Positions 24,175 to 36,400 of a DNA stretch of 64,000 bases are shown piece by piece. A program made the position numbers and the translations under genes. How positions within the stretch are numbered: the first letter of the stretch is position 1; each line of letters opens with the position of its first letter. The notes under the pieces are model-generated. The model made no database searches. It saw only the letters and a list, made by a program, of their open reading frames with translations, and had not been told where the DNA came from. Source of the stretch: Panorpa germanica (Eukaryota > Arthropoda > Insecta > Mecoptera > Panorpidae); NCBI GenBank assembly GCA_963678705.1, contig OY783223.1:5890001-5954000 (forward strand), read 5' to 3'.

Positions 24175-24675
24175 ATATATTTTTTATTTATTTACTTGCC
24201 TTGACTTTTATTCGTCATAACCACCATCAAACTTTTTTTATTTATAATTCTATTTTACAAATTTCTAAATATTTAAACAATTCACTTATTAATTTTGACT
24301 TAACAAAAATTTAGTATTAACAGGAAAAGTTTTAACCACATCTAATATATCACTATTCAATTTTGATATCTCTAAACTATAATTTATACATTCAAATATA
24401 ATATGATCCAAAGTTCCTTCTTCACCACATTGACATCTATCGTCAGATTTAATATTAATTTTGTACAGGTGAACTGGAGTTTTACAATGATTACTTTTGA
24501 TTCTGATTATAGTCGATATCATTTTGCGGGACTCATTTCTAAACCATCTTTTCTTACTTAAATTTGGATGTAACATGAAATAATATCTTCCTTTTAACTG
24601 ACCTTTGTTAATGAAATCTTTGAAATTGTTCTTTTGAAATCCCAAATAATTAAAAATAGAAGATATTACCAGGTA
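24175..24675 (-). pseudogene. Jockey-type LINE 3' fragment (ORF2 C-terminus)
   Basis: Minus-strand frame 24645-24289 (118 residues). RIKSNHCKTPVHLYKINIK is followed by the Cys-His knuckle CQCGEEGTLDHIIFEC, the classic C-terminal end of Jockey/I-type non-LTR ORF2. Downstream on that strand the 3' UTR contains GATGGTGGTTATGACGAATA and ends in an AAATAAATAAA tail near 24185. It is 5' truncated, lacking reverse transcriptase and RNase H. The same element lies on the plus strand at 28740-29430. Confidence 0.75.
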
Positions 24676-24839
24676 AACAACTTATTTAAGGAACCAGTAT
24701 AATTCCATAATTCAGACTTTAACAATTGATGACTCAGTTAATATTTAAAGAATATATTTTCCTGTTTGATTCGTTTTCATAGACACACCCTGTATTTGAC
24801 ATTGAAATTTATTTTCTATCGCGCATATTGTGCGCATTA

Positions 24840-25081
24840 TATCCCGAACAGCCTCAGCTAGCTCACAATTGAACAATGGAGTGTACTTACTTTTAGTTCG
24901 ATTCCCATCCGCATGCTAACTGTGGCGCATCGATCGAGGAGGAGCTGTGCCAATGAGCCAGCTTAGTTTCGCTGTGAGAATGACTTGAGCTGTGTGCGAC
25001 TATACAGCTGCTGTATCCCGTATCTTTGTACGCGTCACCGTCGTACGTCGTTGCGTACCGGCGTTTGTTTACTTACCCACT
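24840..25081 (+). promoter_or_regulatory. Putative 5' region of the MADF-BESS gene
   Basis: Moderately GC- and CpG-richer stretch (GTACGCGTCACCGTCGTACG near 25027) immediately before the MADF-BESS start codon, as expected for promoter plus 5' UTR. No clear TATA box or initiator. Confidence 0.35.
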
Positions 25082-26820
25082 ATGGACGAATTTATAGAAA
25101 ATGTGAAAAATAATTCACCCATATGGAACGCAGATGATATACACTACAAAAATGTAAAGGTAAAAGACAGCATCTGGACAACCATTGCGAAGAACTGTAA
25201 AATGAAGAATAGTAAGTATTGCATTATTTATAATATATGTATATATATGTATGTTTTATTATTATTATGGTCTGAATCATTTGAATTTTGATGTTTTCAA
25301 CATCCAAAAACAATCATATTATCAAATTGAAGTCTATAGAATAAAAAGTAACATTATTTATTATTTGTGTACCACATTTATAATATCAAAACTGTATAAT
25401 ATTGCTCGGGATAGCTGTAAGAAGTATTTGACGTTTGAGTATGCTATCTCTTTTACTCGTTGTTGTGTAACAGAGATAGAAATCTTTGTAGGGAAGAGGG
25501 TATGAAACAAACGAATGATTTTTATCAATTTTGATTCCATTAATTAATTATAATACTGCGACTTTCTCAATATATAGTACAGTTTCATAAAATCACAAAG
25601 TTACGTGTTACGTAAACGCTTTTACGTAATATACAACGTTTCGTTACCTATTTTATTGGTTTTTGGAAAATAAATCTAGTTTTTGGCGCAGTAGCATACC
25701 CTATAATAGTTTTTAAGGATTAAAAGCTTTAAAAAAGACTATTATGATTATGTTTTGTGTTTTATGATTAGGGTTATGTTTATATATACATGGCAATGTG
25801 GTTTTAAAGTTTATCTAACATAAGGATGTCATTTATGGTATAAAACCTTAACGATTCTAGGATCGTTCTCTCTTATTAGTTTGTCTGTCATAAAGTAGAC
25901 ACGTTTTTGTAGCTGCTATAGAGCCGTGTGTAAGAGGAAACAATACAGCAAAGAGAGAGATAGCTGCCAAGTGTCCTATCTGTCTCTTTCTAGCCGAATC
26001 GCTGCTGCTGGCTTGGCGGTTTAGAAAGAGACACAGAGGATACTCGGCAGCTATCTCTCTCTTTGCCTTTATCACAGTATTCAGTCTCTTGCGCACTCTA
26101 TTCTTATACCTCTATGGTAGCTAGTGAATACTATAATTTAATGTAGTATCTACAAACGTAATAAAATAGACCTTTTTAGTTTAGGTAAAGATTGAGAAAT
26201 TGGGGCTACATGTTTCATTTTAATTTTCAGTTAATGAAGCCAAACATCAGTGGAAAAAATTACGCGATTCCCTCCGAGAAGCGATGAAGAGGGAAAAGAA
26301 GAGTGAACTTGAATTCAAGCCGAAAAGATTGTGGATGTACCGAGAACAAATGGAGTTTCTAGTTCCGTTCATGACACACCGCAAAAATTCCAACGTGACA
26401 CATATAGAAGTGATAGTCAAAGAAGAAGAAGAAGCATCAGGTCAAGTTGACGACTATTTGTGGGAAGATTTGGACGAACCAATTGAAGAAAGTTTAGATG
26501 AAGATATGGAAATCTTTGAAGTACCTAAAAAGAAGATGAAAATTCAAAAAGAATTGGAAACATTAACAAAACAAGAAGAAGAAGAGAAGTTAGTGAGAAC
26601 TGTTGATTTGGATCATCAGAATTTGTTCTTGGAACACCAGTCCAATGACTCATTGAAGGAGTTCTTCAACAGCATGTATCTAGTGACTGCCGCAATGTCC
26701 AAAAGTCATCAGTTGATCATCAAACGGAAGTTGTTTGACGCCGTCACAGAAGCGGAAGTGAATCTACAAAGCACCAACGGTACGGAAGGACTGTTCGCCA
26801 GTTTTCAGGCGATTACCTGA
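25082..26820 (+). CDS. MADF-BESS domain protein, two coding exons, ~239 residues
   Basis: Probable DNA-binding transcriptional regulator of the insect MADF-BESS family (Adf-1/Dip3-like architecture). Exon 1 is 25082-25211 and exon 2 is 26231-26820 (stop TGA). The 1,019-bp intron has donor A/GTAAGT and acceptor TTTTCAG, and the split codon restores the frame. The start has a good animal context (A at -3, G at +4). An in-frame upstream ATG at 24992 would add 30 unconserved residues. Residues ~3-92 are the MADF (Myb-like) domain: FIENVKNNSPIWNADDIHYK, DSIWTTIAKN, then across the splice HQWKKLRDSLREAMKRE and RLWMYREQMEFL. Residues ~105-165 are acidic and Lys/Glu-rich. The BESS motif occupies ~181-221 (SLKEFFNSMYLVTAAMSKSH), where family members contact protein partners. 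Intact, with no disabling lesion. MADF proteins also occur in PIF/Harbinger transposons, so domestication is possible. Target genes are unknown. Confidence 0.85.
25948..26066. repeat. 119-bp hairpin in the MADF-BESS intron
   Basis: Left arm 25948-25992 and right arm 26022-26066 are complementary at 41 of 45 positions, with one more G-U pair, around a 29-nt loop (GCTGCTGCTGGC). The arms start GCAAAGAGAGAGATAGCTGC. Could be a foldback MITE or a transcribed hairpin RNA. Confidence 0.85.
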
Positions 26821-26910
26821 ACCAACAAGACTCAACCAAACCAAAAGAATTCCACAAAATGTGAACTTTTTTTTATTCCCTTAAATATATATAATAAGAT
26901 GTTTTTTGTA

Positions 26911-26934
26911 AATAAATATAATAGGATAAATAAA
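26911..26934 (+). promoter_or_regulatory. Poly(A) signals of the MADF-BESS gene
   Basis: AATAAA at 26911-26916 and again at 26929-26934, about 90-110 bp after the stop codon. Confidence 0.6.
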
Positions 26935-26944
26935 TTTAATTTAA

Positions 26945-27388
26945 TTTAATGATCAGTATTTATTATTAAGATTTAAATATATTGCATTCACTGTTAATTG
27001 CTTTAACTATGGGCCCCTAAAAGAATGCCCCGTTAACTACAATTACGTTTATTTAAGGTTTGTCTAACATAACAAAAGCTACCTCTTATATAAGTAAATG
27101 TTACCTAAAAAATAAAACAAATCTACCTCTATTAGCATACTTATAAAGCTTCTTAAGAACACCATTTTAAGGATTATAAAAGCTTAAGAAGTCTTTTCAA
27201 AGATTAAAAGTTTTTAGAATAACTATAAATTAATGACTCTTGTAGATTAAATAGTACTGCAGGTGCTTCTTGTGGTTTAAGGGTAGTCCGCCACTAGTTG
27301 TCAATTATCAAATGTCATTTTAATAAATTAATTTGCTAAGTTTACTGATTAAGTACCAAATTGTTTGAATTGAAGCCCCCCCTTAAAC
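26945..27388. other. Intergenic, nothing seen
   Basis: AT-rich DNA without ORF or recognised repeat, up to a CCCCCCC run just before the family B element. Confidence 0.5.
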
Positions 27389-27648
27389 TCCCCAGTAAAC
27401 AATTTGGTGAAGTGCCCTATTTAGTGACGTTTCTCTCACTATTTCACTTCAATTATAGTTCGCATCAACTTTATCTTCATTTGTATTCCGACAGGTGGAG
27501 TAATTTCGCCATCTGTAGCCGATAAAGTAGACATTTTATATGAAAAAATGTGAGAAACTGAACTATAAATGAACTCTTTTATGACAAAAAAATCATGACG
27601 CATCTTCAATATGATGTCAAAGTGACTCCAAAATGTTTACTGGGTTGT
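27389..27648 (+). mobile_element. Family B MITE, complete copy
   Basis: About 260 bp with inverted ends CCCAGTAAACAATTTGG and CCAAAATGTTTACTGGG. The interior matches the nested copy at 16.2-16.4 kb in reverse. No coding capacity. A fragment of one end recurs at 46650-46680. No target duplication could be assigned. Confidence 0.75.
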
Positions 27649-28214
27649 GAGGGCTATTACAGAAGTCCCTCTTGTTCCCCTATCTGAAAAGGCCTAATAA
27701 TTTGTACCACGGTAAAACGGGCGTAAATTCTTCATTTGTTCATTTATCTGGTTGCATGGTTGTGTACATTTCTTATTTATTTCCCCCCCATCGATTTCCC
27801 ACCTATCTGTTGAGGAACACTAACTCAATTCATCGATAAATCATTGGGTAAACAAAACATTTAAACAAATTTTTATCAGAACAAGAAAAGTAAAGACGAC
27901 GACTATGAGACAGTTGTTCCGGTCCACTTCGCTGATAAGATTTGACTGTACATCTGGATTCGTTCAGTGATAACATTCAATTTGTTCATCTTCTCCATTG
28001 TACACGCACGGCAGGGAGTCCATTCAAACCAGCGGTTACATTCGTTTGTGTGAATATTAATTTATTTATTTACTAGATATGACTCTACCAACATTTGCAT
28101 TGCAATCGTACATTGGATAATGCATTTATGTTTGCTGGCATTGTTTTCTAAAGCAGCGTCTTCATTGGAGCATCACACAACATTATAATTCAATGTTAAA
28201 GCAGTCTACATCAC
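27649..28214. other. Intergenic, nothing seen
   Basis: No ORF of note; slightly mixed composition. No repeat recognised. Confidence 0.45.
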
Positions 28215-28330
28215 TGGACCAATTGAATCTCTTTATTTTAAGTATGTCTATAAGTTGTAAATTATGTTTTACAAATGTTGATAAATGTGTATGTTGTTTT
28301 AAGTGCTAATAACTTTTAAAAGTTGATGCA
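28215..28330 (+). repeat. LINE 3' UTR fragment, same family as 19.1-19.5 kb
   Basis: AATCTCTTTATTTTAAG, TATAAGTTGTAAATTATG and GTTGTTTTAAGTGCTAATAA match the 3' end at 19349-19450. Only the non-coding end is retained. Confidence 0.55.
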
Positions 28331-28719
28331 CTCAAATAATTATTAAACAAAAAAAAAACATCGCTGGATATTTCAAATTTTGTGAACTTCAGACCCTTTA
28401 TAGGCCTATATTTTCTATAATATACCCTCTCCAAGGAAAGCGACTTATGTTGCTCATTATATAAGATCGGCTAATACCTTTGAGTGGTGTTACTCTGGCT
28501 TCAGACTTATCTTAACATAAACAACTCTGGAATGCACATTGGTCTGCTCTGCCTAAGTTAGTGATGTAATTGTAACCTTGGAAAAGGTGAGACCCTTTTG
28601 CATTGATCCAAGATGACAATTTTAATATAACAGCTACATCTTGCTTTGTATACAGTTCTTATATTTGTTAATAAATACTATTATACCAATATTATGTTCG
28701 GCTTATGATTTGTAATTAA

Positions 28720-29430
28720 TAAATCCTAATTATATTCGTGGTAGTTGCCTAATTAAAAAATTAAAAGCATTAGAAATTAATGAAAATATGAACAATAATA
28801 AAATTATAATAATAACGGATTATTTAAGTGTTTTAAAAAATTTAAATTCTAATGATAACAAATCAAATAATGATATTTTGACATGCAAAATTAAGGAGAT
28901 GTATTTCAATATAATAAATAAGAATAATACCATAAAATTTATGTGGATACCAGGATATTGTGGAATAAGAGGATGCGAAATTGCGGATAAATTGGCAAAA
29001 GAATCAATAAATTTGGAAATTGAGATGAAAGTGAAATTACAATCACAAGTATAATCAAAAAATTAAACTTCAATTTGAGAAACCAAGATTTCATTAACAA
29101 AAGTCAGTTAAAAGGAAGAGATTATTATATGTTACATCCAAATTTAAGTAAGAAGAGATGGTTTAGAAATGAGCCCCGCAAAATTATATCAACTATAATC
29201 AGAATCAAAAGTAATCATTGCAAAACTCCAGCTCACCTGTACAAAATTAATATTAAATCCGACGATAGATGTGATTCTAAATTTTTGTTAAGTGATTAAA
29301 AATTAATTAATGAAATATTTAAGTATTTAGAAATTTGTAAAATTGAATTATGAATTGTAAAAGATGTATAAAAAATGTTTGATGGTGACTATGACGAATA
29401 AAAATTAAGGCAAATAAATAAATAAATTTA
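28720..29430 (+). pseudogene. Jockey-type LINE 3' fragment with RNase H remnant
   Basis: Frame from ~28716 to 29054 encodes an RNase H remnant: IIIITDYLSVLKNL, then FMWIPGYCGIRGCEIADKLA, matching the DS and W-PGHxGIxGNExAD motifs of LINE RNase H (catalytic His replaced by Tyr). A frameshift leads to 29075-29299, homologous to the minus-strand copy at 24.3-24.6 kb, but the Cys-His knuckle is deleted: RC jumps to DSKFLLSD. The tail GGCAAATAAATAAATAAA ends near 29426. 5' truncated and non-functional. Confidence 0.75.
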
Positions 29431-29760
29431 AAAAATAAAAAGAAAAAATGTCATTAGCAAAAAATGTCTGCATCATTTCAACTATTATTCTAGAACATAA
29501 TTTTTTGCGCCCTCTGTGTTTCTGGAGAAATGTTGTACCAATGTGGATGCTACCTAACAGACAAACTTGAAGGCCCTAGCGCTGTGTGACTTCACGCTAC
29601 GCCATGAGAAACGCATTGCTAACAAATTATTATGAGGACAACCGGCAACGCATGCATTTGATAAGCGAGAACTGATTACTATGCAAATATTTAGAGCAAA
29701 TAGATAAAGAACACAATTGTGCATGAATTCATATACCAACAAGTCTACTCTAGATATCGC

Positions 29761-29962
29761 ATTACTCAATAAGTTCGTAGGATGACATATAAATGGCCCC
29801 ACATGTTGATTTTTAGATAGTACCAACCTTCAAACTATACGTGTTAAAATTTCATGGCGTTCTGACCATTAGTTTACGAGTTACAGTACTTTAAATGACG
29901 CTACTTTCGAAATTTTCAAAACAATGGAAAAATTTGAATTTCGTGTATTGATAAAACTTGCT
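29761..29962 (+). repeat. Family C dispersed repeat, copy 3
   Basis: Longest copy: begins ATTACTCAATAAGTTCGTAG and continues through TTTTTAGATAGTACCAACCT to GAATTTCGTGTATTGATAAA. It aligns to the reverse complement of 10825-11016. Confidence 0.62.
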
Positions 29963-30399
29963 TTTTAATGGGATAACACTTGCCAAGCTAAGTTCTAATC
30001 TCAACTACAGCACTATAAAGCAATAAATAAGAAATATGAATAATATCCTATATCTAAACGTATACTTTACTAAATTAATAATTCGAAAGAATGCGGAATC
30101 AAAAAAATTGCCGCCAACCTACTCAAATCGTTGTTTTTTTAAGCATTCCTGTATTCTGTGGCCGCCTTGATAGCCTCTGTCGAAGATAGCTGTGTCGCCT
30201 AAACTTTAAACAGTGCAGCGCAGCGTCTAGCTCAGGGATGGAACACCTCCTCCAATTAGTAACTTTTTTGTGGCAAAAATTTTAAATGAATAAATATGTA
30301 CATAAGTGTAGATGGCTGAAAATAAAATTACATTCTTCCGCTTCGTAAAATCGTAAATTCTGCAAACATTTTTTTATTTCATATGATATTTATTTAATT

Positions 30400-30705
30400 G
30401 TTATATTATTATTAATTTATTTTAATGTTTTTACCATTTAGCACTACATTCTCGTGCCTTATCTCATTTATTTACATATCATTGTGCTTAATTCAATTTT
30501 AATCGTTATTACATCTAAACATTCTCACTCCTTCCTACTGCTTCGCTCCTTCTGCTACTCTCCCTCCTGTTTTTACTCTTCCTTTCCTTCTCTTTCCTCA
30601 TTCCTTTTCTTTATCTCCGCCATCCACCTCTTCCCTTCACTGCCACCCTTTAATAACTGACCAATATTCTTTTCGCTTATTACAAACTGGCAATATTGAT
30701 CATAA
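30400..30705 (-). mobile_element. Purine-rich LINE 3' end (family G), minus-strand copy
   Basis: Pyrimidine-rich on the + strand. On the minus strand it encodes GQLLKGGSEGKRWMAEIKKR (30573-30660 side) and ends with GGTAAAAACATTAAAATAAA plus a TAATAATA tail. It is closely related to 49297-49526. 5' truncated. Confidence 0.62.
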
Positions 30706-32112
30706 CTCTTAAAAATCAATGGCGGCAAAGAGTAGCATATTCCAAATATGGTAATATTGGTCCTGCATAAAATTGCCATACCAGCTTGACAGACGTTAGT
30801 AATGAACTATTCCTATTTAGATGATTTTTTACTCTCTCCAAAATTAGAAATAGCGTGTATAGTGAAATGGTTTTCAATTCCTGGTTTACCAGATCTAAGT
30901 CCATTCTGCAGCTGACAAAATACATATACAATCGTATAACAACATATTCTTTGACTGATGAGTTGAATATTTGAATTATGAAATACTTCAGTGCATCTAT
31001 ACGTTCAAATATTTGTCGTTTCGTCTTCTTATAGATGGCGTATTATGCTGAACCCATTTTAAGGCGTAATATTAATAAAACAGAAACGTGCCGAGTCCGT
31101 GCAATTGTGTTTTTATACATCACACAAAACATTTCAATACATGAAACCAAACTTGAGTTACATGCAGTTATAAATTAGCTAATTTCAGAGTTGATTTTGA
31201 AATATTTACAAAGAATATATATTTTATTTATTTCAATAGGGACTTAGTTTTGAGCTTTATTTATTATTTTGTAAGCTTCTTTTCTTCAAATTTTAATTAT
31301 TATACTTACACAGCGTTGGCAGCCATCGCACTTTTTCCACTACAAAAATATTCAGTGATATACAGCAAAAATATAAAATCTATTTTATTTATTATGGTTT
31401 TAGGGCTCTAATGGGACAACACAACCCTTAGCCGGCCCTGAGAACACGCAATTATTAGTCAGCCTTTGGTATTCCGTTCTTCGTATGCGTTACTATTTTA
31501 TTTTTGAACATACGTCCTCTTAAAATTAATAGTGTTTGTATTACTACGTTGTAGATTTCAAGGTTAAGCCGGTCGTACACTGCCTTTCAAATATTCACGA
31601 TTATCGTCTTGTCCATTGGCGTCCATAGAAACTTTGACAGGAGAGTGAAAAACTATACCGTAAACTTCTAATAGACTCCATTATCCATAGCGCAAAACTC
31701 AAAATCCAGAGAGTGATCAGAACTGTCTTCACTTGCGGATTTCTATACTCCCGAATAGTGTTAGTTGTATTGAGCATTTCAATTTACTAGAAGCATGTTT
31801 TTAGTGACTAAATCTAAAGGCACCAGTATTGCATCATAGTTTATTAAGGTTAGCAGGCGCGTACCTACATCTTCGTTTTTCGGAATTGTCTATAAGTTTT
31901 ATGGAGTTTACTTTTAGACCTACTGTTGCACAAGACCTTATTTTTATTTACTAGAGAACAGTCATTTTGCAATGAAACTAAAAATTAACTTACCTATTTT
32001 AAAATTAAGAAAAAGTTCAAATGGGAGAATCAGGAAATCCAATACGTCTGACGCTAGCAGTGTTAGCTTTATTGTAAATTAATTTTTGAACCTGCTGTGT
32101 TTAAATTAATAC
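30706..32112. other. Intergenic, no gene seen
   Basis: Only short, unsupported ORFs; no recognised RNA or repeat. Ends near the word CACCCTGTATAT at 32113-32124. Confidence 0.5.
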
Positions 32113-32254
32113 CACCCTGTATATAATAAGTATATAGAGACTTATAAAGTACATAATGGTAATTATATCAGTTTAAAATATTCGGAGGTTAATGCGGATA
32201 TATTTAAAATTAAAAACATCTGCACAGGAAATAATAAAGGCAACGTAAAAAAAC

Positions 32255-32520
32255 AAGTTTGCATAGCCAAAGCATGGGCCGAACCCCGAGGAGGACCGCT
32301 GTATTGCGGGGTTCGCGGGGTTTTAGGGAAACATCAGCCAGTTCTTGTTGTTTTGTGTTGTGAAGGCCATTTTGCAGATTGCATATGCGCGCGCTATGAC
32401 GATCTACCATTCTACCAATCTGCCAAAACCGCCAAACTAACGAAACGAACCGAAACCGAAACATAGCCCGGACCGGACCGGACTTACATCAGAACGACAT
32501 CAGCGCCACACAGAAAACGT
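32255..32520. other. CpG/GC-rich island with perfect 9-bp hairpin
   Basis: Stands out in AT-rich DNA. CGAACCCCG (about 32280) and CGGGGTTCG (about 32307) form a perfect 9-bp stem. Further on are CGCGCGC and GGACCGGACCGGAC tandem words. A minus-strand 84-codon ORF here has no recognised domain. Possible promoter or transposon end. Confidence 0.4.
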
Positions 32521-32979
32521 GGAATATAAAACACTGACATATTAGCTACAGGGTGATTAAGGGGGATACCTAATTCATTTTATTAAGTTTCAAGGTCAAG
32601 CGACAAAGGCTTTAACCCATTAACCAACTTATTTAATTCCCACTTGGCGCTCTCATCTTTTTCTTTGTATAAAAAGTTGGTAGAAAACCAAACAGACCTT
32701 GGATGATGTCATATTGTCATTTGCAATAGCTAAACTTATTGTACAAAACATTTGACATTTTATTTCTTTAAGTTTATGTTAAAATTGATAAGTACATTTT
32801 ACAAAAGGAACTATAAATCGATAATTTACAAAAGGTAAATATTTTGATAGTTACTTTATTTGTTAAAAGAAATATATTTATTTAAGTGACGTATAGGACA
32901 AGTTTCAGAATCTGGAATCGGCGAAAGGGGTGTAAGGGTATTAATTCCGCATATTTTGTTTACCAGTTTTAATTTGGTG

Positions 32980-33430
32980 ATTTTGGCCTCCATCTTGAAA
33001 ACCGTTTTAAGGCAATAACTTTTTACCAGTATGTCCTATGATAAAAATAGTTATTATCAATCTGATAGAAGACTAAATTTCCTCCAATTTGTTTTTATAA
33101 CATTTTTTTGTATATTTGATAGATATTGAGCTGCACCGCTGTAAAGTAGAGCACTTCACTAAAAATTAGTAAAGATTTAAAATAGCGAATGAAATTAAAT
33201 AGTCTCTTACAATTTTATTGATATTTCTTAAACCTTCCTATTATAGTATTCAAACATATCATACATCATTTTAAAGGGTATTTAACGTTCTATAACTTTT
33301 GTTTAAAGATTTTTTTGATAAAATAAATAGTTTGCATGCAAATGAATAATTTATTATTTCATAAATTTGAAACTATTAATTATTCATAGTAGCTTTACAT
33401 GCATTTTAGAAAAAATATACTGGAATTAAA
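32980..33430 (+). repeat. Family F dispersed repeat, copy 1
   Basis: Contains AAAAATAGTTATTATCAATC, TAGATATTGAGCTGCACCGC, GTAAAGTAGAG and TTTTTTGATAAAATAAATAG, shared with the copies at 54.9 and 61.0 kb. Non-coding, class unknown. Confidence 0.65.
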
Positions 33431-36400
33431 TAAGTTTTAAAGCGTCATCTGCGACATTAGGTATCGTGTACCATTTTTGGTAATGTGTACAAAAAAATTA
33501 AGATACAATAGGAAAACATGGTATTTAAGAATATATATATATTGATTTATTGATTAAAAAAGAGTTACACAATTCTTTGATATGTAGAAATGATAGTCGA
33601 AATCTTGTAGTGCTACTAAGATAAGACCAGGAAGGCTGAGAGGTATTCCAGGTCCACTAAAAATGGTCTAAAACTGAAAATCAATCAGAATTTATTATAT
33701 AGATACCCATTACCATTTCTATAGCCTATGTATGAGTATTTCCAGTCTTTATGTGAATTTCTTGAATCAAGGTGTAACATATTAATACTGTTTTACATTT
33801 TGTGACGCCCTGTCCTTCACATATGTAGGGTACCAGCAGGGCAGCGGATTCAGCGAATAGCGGATCAAGGACTGCCTGGGCCACAGAGGTGTAGCTGAAA
33901 AAGTTGAACTTTTATGTATTTCCGACAATTGTGATTATTCTAAAAAGACGACACAAATTGGTCAAGTATTTTCCTGTAACGAGATGACGGTATATTCCTT
34001 GTACACAGCTTTCCTCACGAAAAAATGCAGCCAGTAATTAAATTCATAAACAATTAAGTTATAATCCTAAGAAGTGTGTTACGGCACCACTTGTTTTAAA
34101 ACTGACGCGTTTAATGTGACGTCACAGTTTCCAGAATCCGTTGAACTTCCGTCAAGTTGTGGTTTCAATTCTCTTAATTATGTATTACAAATTATTTATA
34201 TTTATTTTATAGCTGCATGTGCTCCTAGATATGAACTTTTATATGAAGGTGATAACGCACAACTGAAATTTAAAAGAAATGTATTTTGAGGTTAGTTTTT
34301 TAGCTTTCTTTCTCACATAAAAGTGTTTCCTATTACATAATATTTTGTGATTTAATATAATGTAAGGTTATATATCAAAAATTGTCTTTTGACATAAATT
34401 TACATTTTCTACCGTTAATAAAGCTTGTTATACAAAATTATATTATGTTACATATTGAATTATTATATTAGTAAAAGATTTTAAGTGCCTTGTATTTATA
34501 TATTTAATGACAGAGTAATTTTATGAAGTAACTGCAATCTTAGTCCCATTCCTATTGCACTTGCATCATTGAAATTGTCATTGGGTAAAGCCCAGTTGTC
34601 TAATGTGCAAAACTCGTTTAGCTTTCGCAAGATCTTACAAAATACTTAAACATTTTCCTGTTCATAACAGAATACACCACTGTACTAGTTTTGAATGGCC
34701 AACAGTTAACTTTACTATCTAATACATACAATCCTGGTCCGCAGCCCGCAGTTTAAAACGCAAAACTCGCGAACGTCCCTTCTTTTCCCTTCGCGTCCCG
34801 CAACAATCCAATGACGTGTTATTTCAGTTGTTGCGTGATCGGATGTTTTAATGTATTAGTGTATTTTATTAAATAAGTTACATTTTGGAATTGATAGGCT
34901 TGCCACCCATCCTAAAAACAATCAACAAAATGTCGTTAATGAAGTCTGAATTGATACAATACAAAAAAAATGTAGATTTCTTATTTGGAAGCCCGTCGCT
35001 TTGCAGTAGAAGCTTTTATTTTAATTGTGAAATGTATTTCGTAATTCGAGGGAATCCTAGCTCGCTACTTATCAAGAAATAATAGTGTTTCCCTAAAGCT
35101 ACAGATGATTAAAATAATTCTTTTTTACTTCTATTCATCTTTTATTTAAGGAACCGTAATAAAGAATTTGTGTCATATACGTAGAGTCGTTTTATATCTA
35201 ATTAATCAGGTCATCGGATCATATTTTACATTTATATATTTTACAAGATATCAGTCATAATACAGTGCATGGTTCGCAAATACATTGACAGCAAATGACC
35301 CTAAAATGTAGCGCTGCGTTAATCGAATCGGAAGACACAACTGTTCCATAAAAAGAACTGATATAAAATGAAACCTCTTACTGAATCTATTCTTTTTACA
35401 TGTATTACATAATAAAAAGGTGGCAATCTTAAAACTAGCCAAAAATGTACAGTGTTCTTCTGTTTCGTTTCTTCTATAGTCGTTGGACCAGTTAACATCC
35501 AAAAGACCGTTAAAACATGTTGAGTAAGAAGAGAACGAATAAACGTACATCCATTTTGTTTGCAGTATTCGATTACTGATGTCCAGGTGACAAGACCTCG
35601 ACCTGTACTACGACCACCACTGCATCCTCTGGCCACCATACCATCACCATACTTCTTCATGTTACTGTTGCTATGGTCAAAAGACTTTCTTTTTTTTTTT
35701 TGTTCGAGCTACTAATTTATTAAATGTAAAGTCCATTTATGAACCTTCCGTATGAAATCAATAAGCTAATACATAATGTATAATGGGAAACGAAATTTAA
35801 ATATTTTCGTAGTTGTAACGACTGTAAGAGTCGTTATAAACGAAAAAACATCAAAAAGAGTTTAAGTTTATTTGCACCGTTTATTAAAATTGGCGCTGTA
35901 CTAGAAGTATTTGTTATCGGAATTCAACAACTCTTAATTTCCGTGTGCGATCGCACACTATTTAGCTGTTCAGTATGGGTTTTTTCTCCGTTTTTTCTAT
36001 ATATATATATATGGTGTTGCGTCTACTTTTACGCCAAAGACAAACGTGTTTTAAGACGGTTATGTCTCCGGCGTGCGTCCTCACATAACTTTAAAGAAAT
36101 TGAATAGATATTTTAATAAATAGATAATTTAAGTTACTCGGAAGATTGAATCCATGCTGCAAAGAATGTTGGTTTAAGAAAAATGCTAGATTCTTTTTAG
36201 ACCCAAAAGTTAACCTAAAAAATGAGTTTTCTAATTCTCGTTTTGTCGAAGACCGTTGACAGTAACTAACGAAAAATGTAACGCAGATATTTTCCTGGTT
36301 TCTCAGACTCTAAATTTGAGAGTGAATTATGTCAAATCGATTTGATAGATTTTAAAAATTGACAAAATGGAATTTGCAACCACGTGGGTTTAGCAAAACA

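Noticed and set aside
24992-25081. Upstream in-frame ATG extending the MADF-BESS protein by 30 residues
   Set aside because: The extra residues do not belong to the MADF domain and the downstream ATG at 25082 has the better start context.
35319-35660. 113-codon minus-strand ORF, with an overlapping 99-codon ORF in another frame
   Set aside because: No recognisable motif, two frames open at once, no splice or promoter context. I briefly considered an ISXO2-like transposase but the motifs do not fit.
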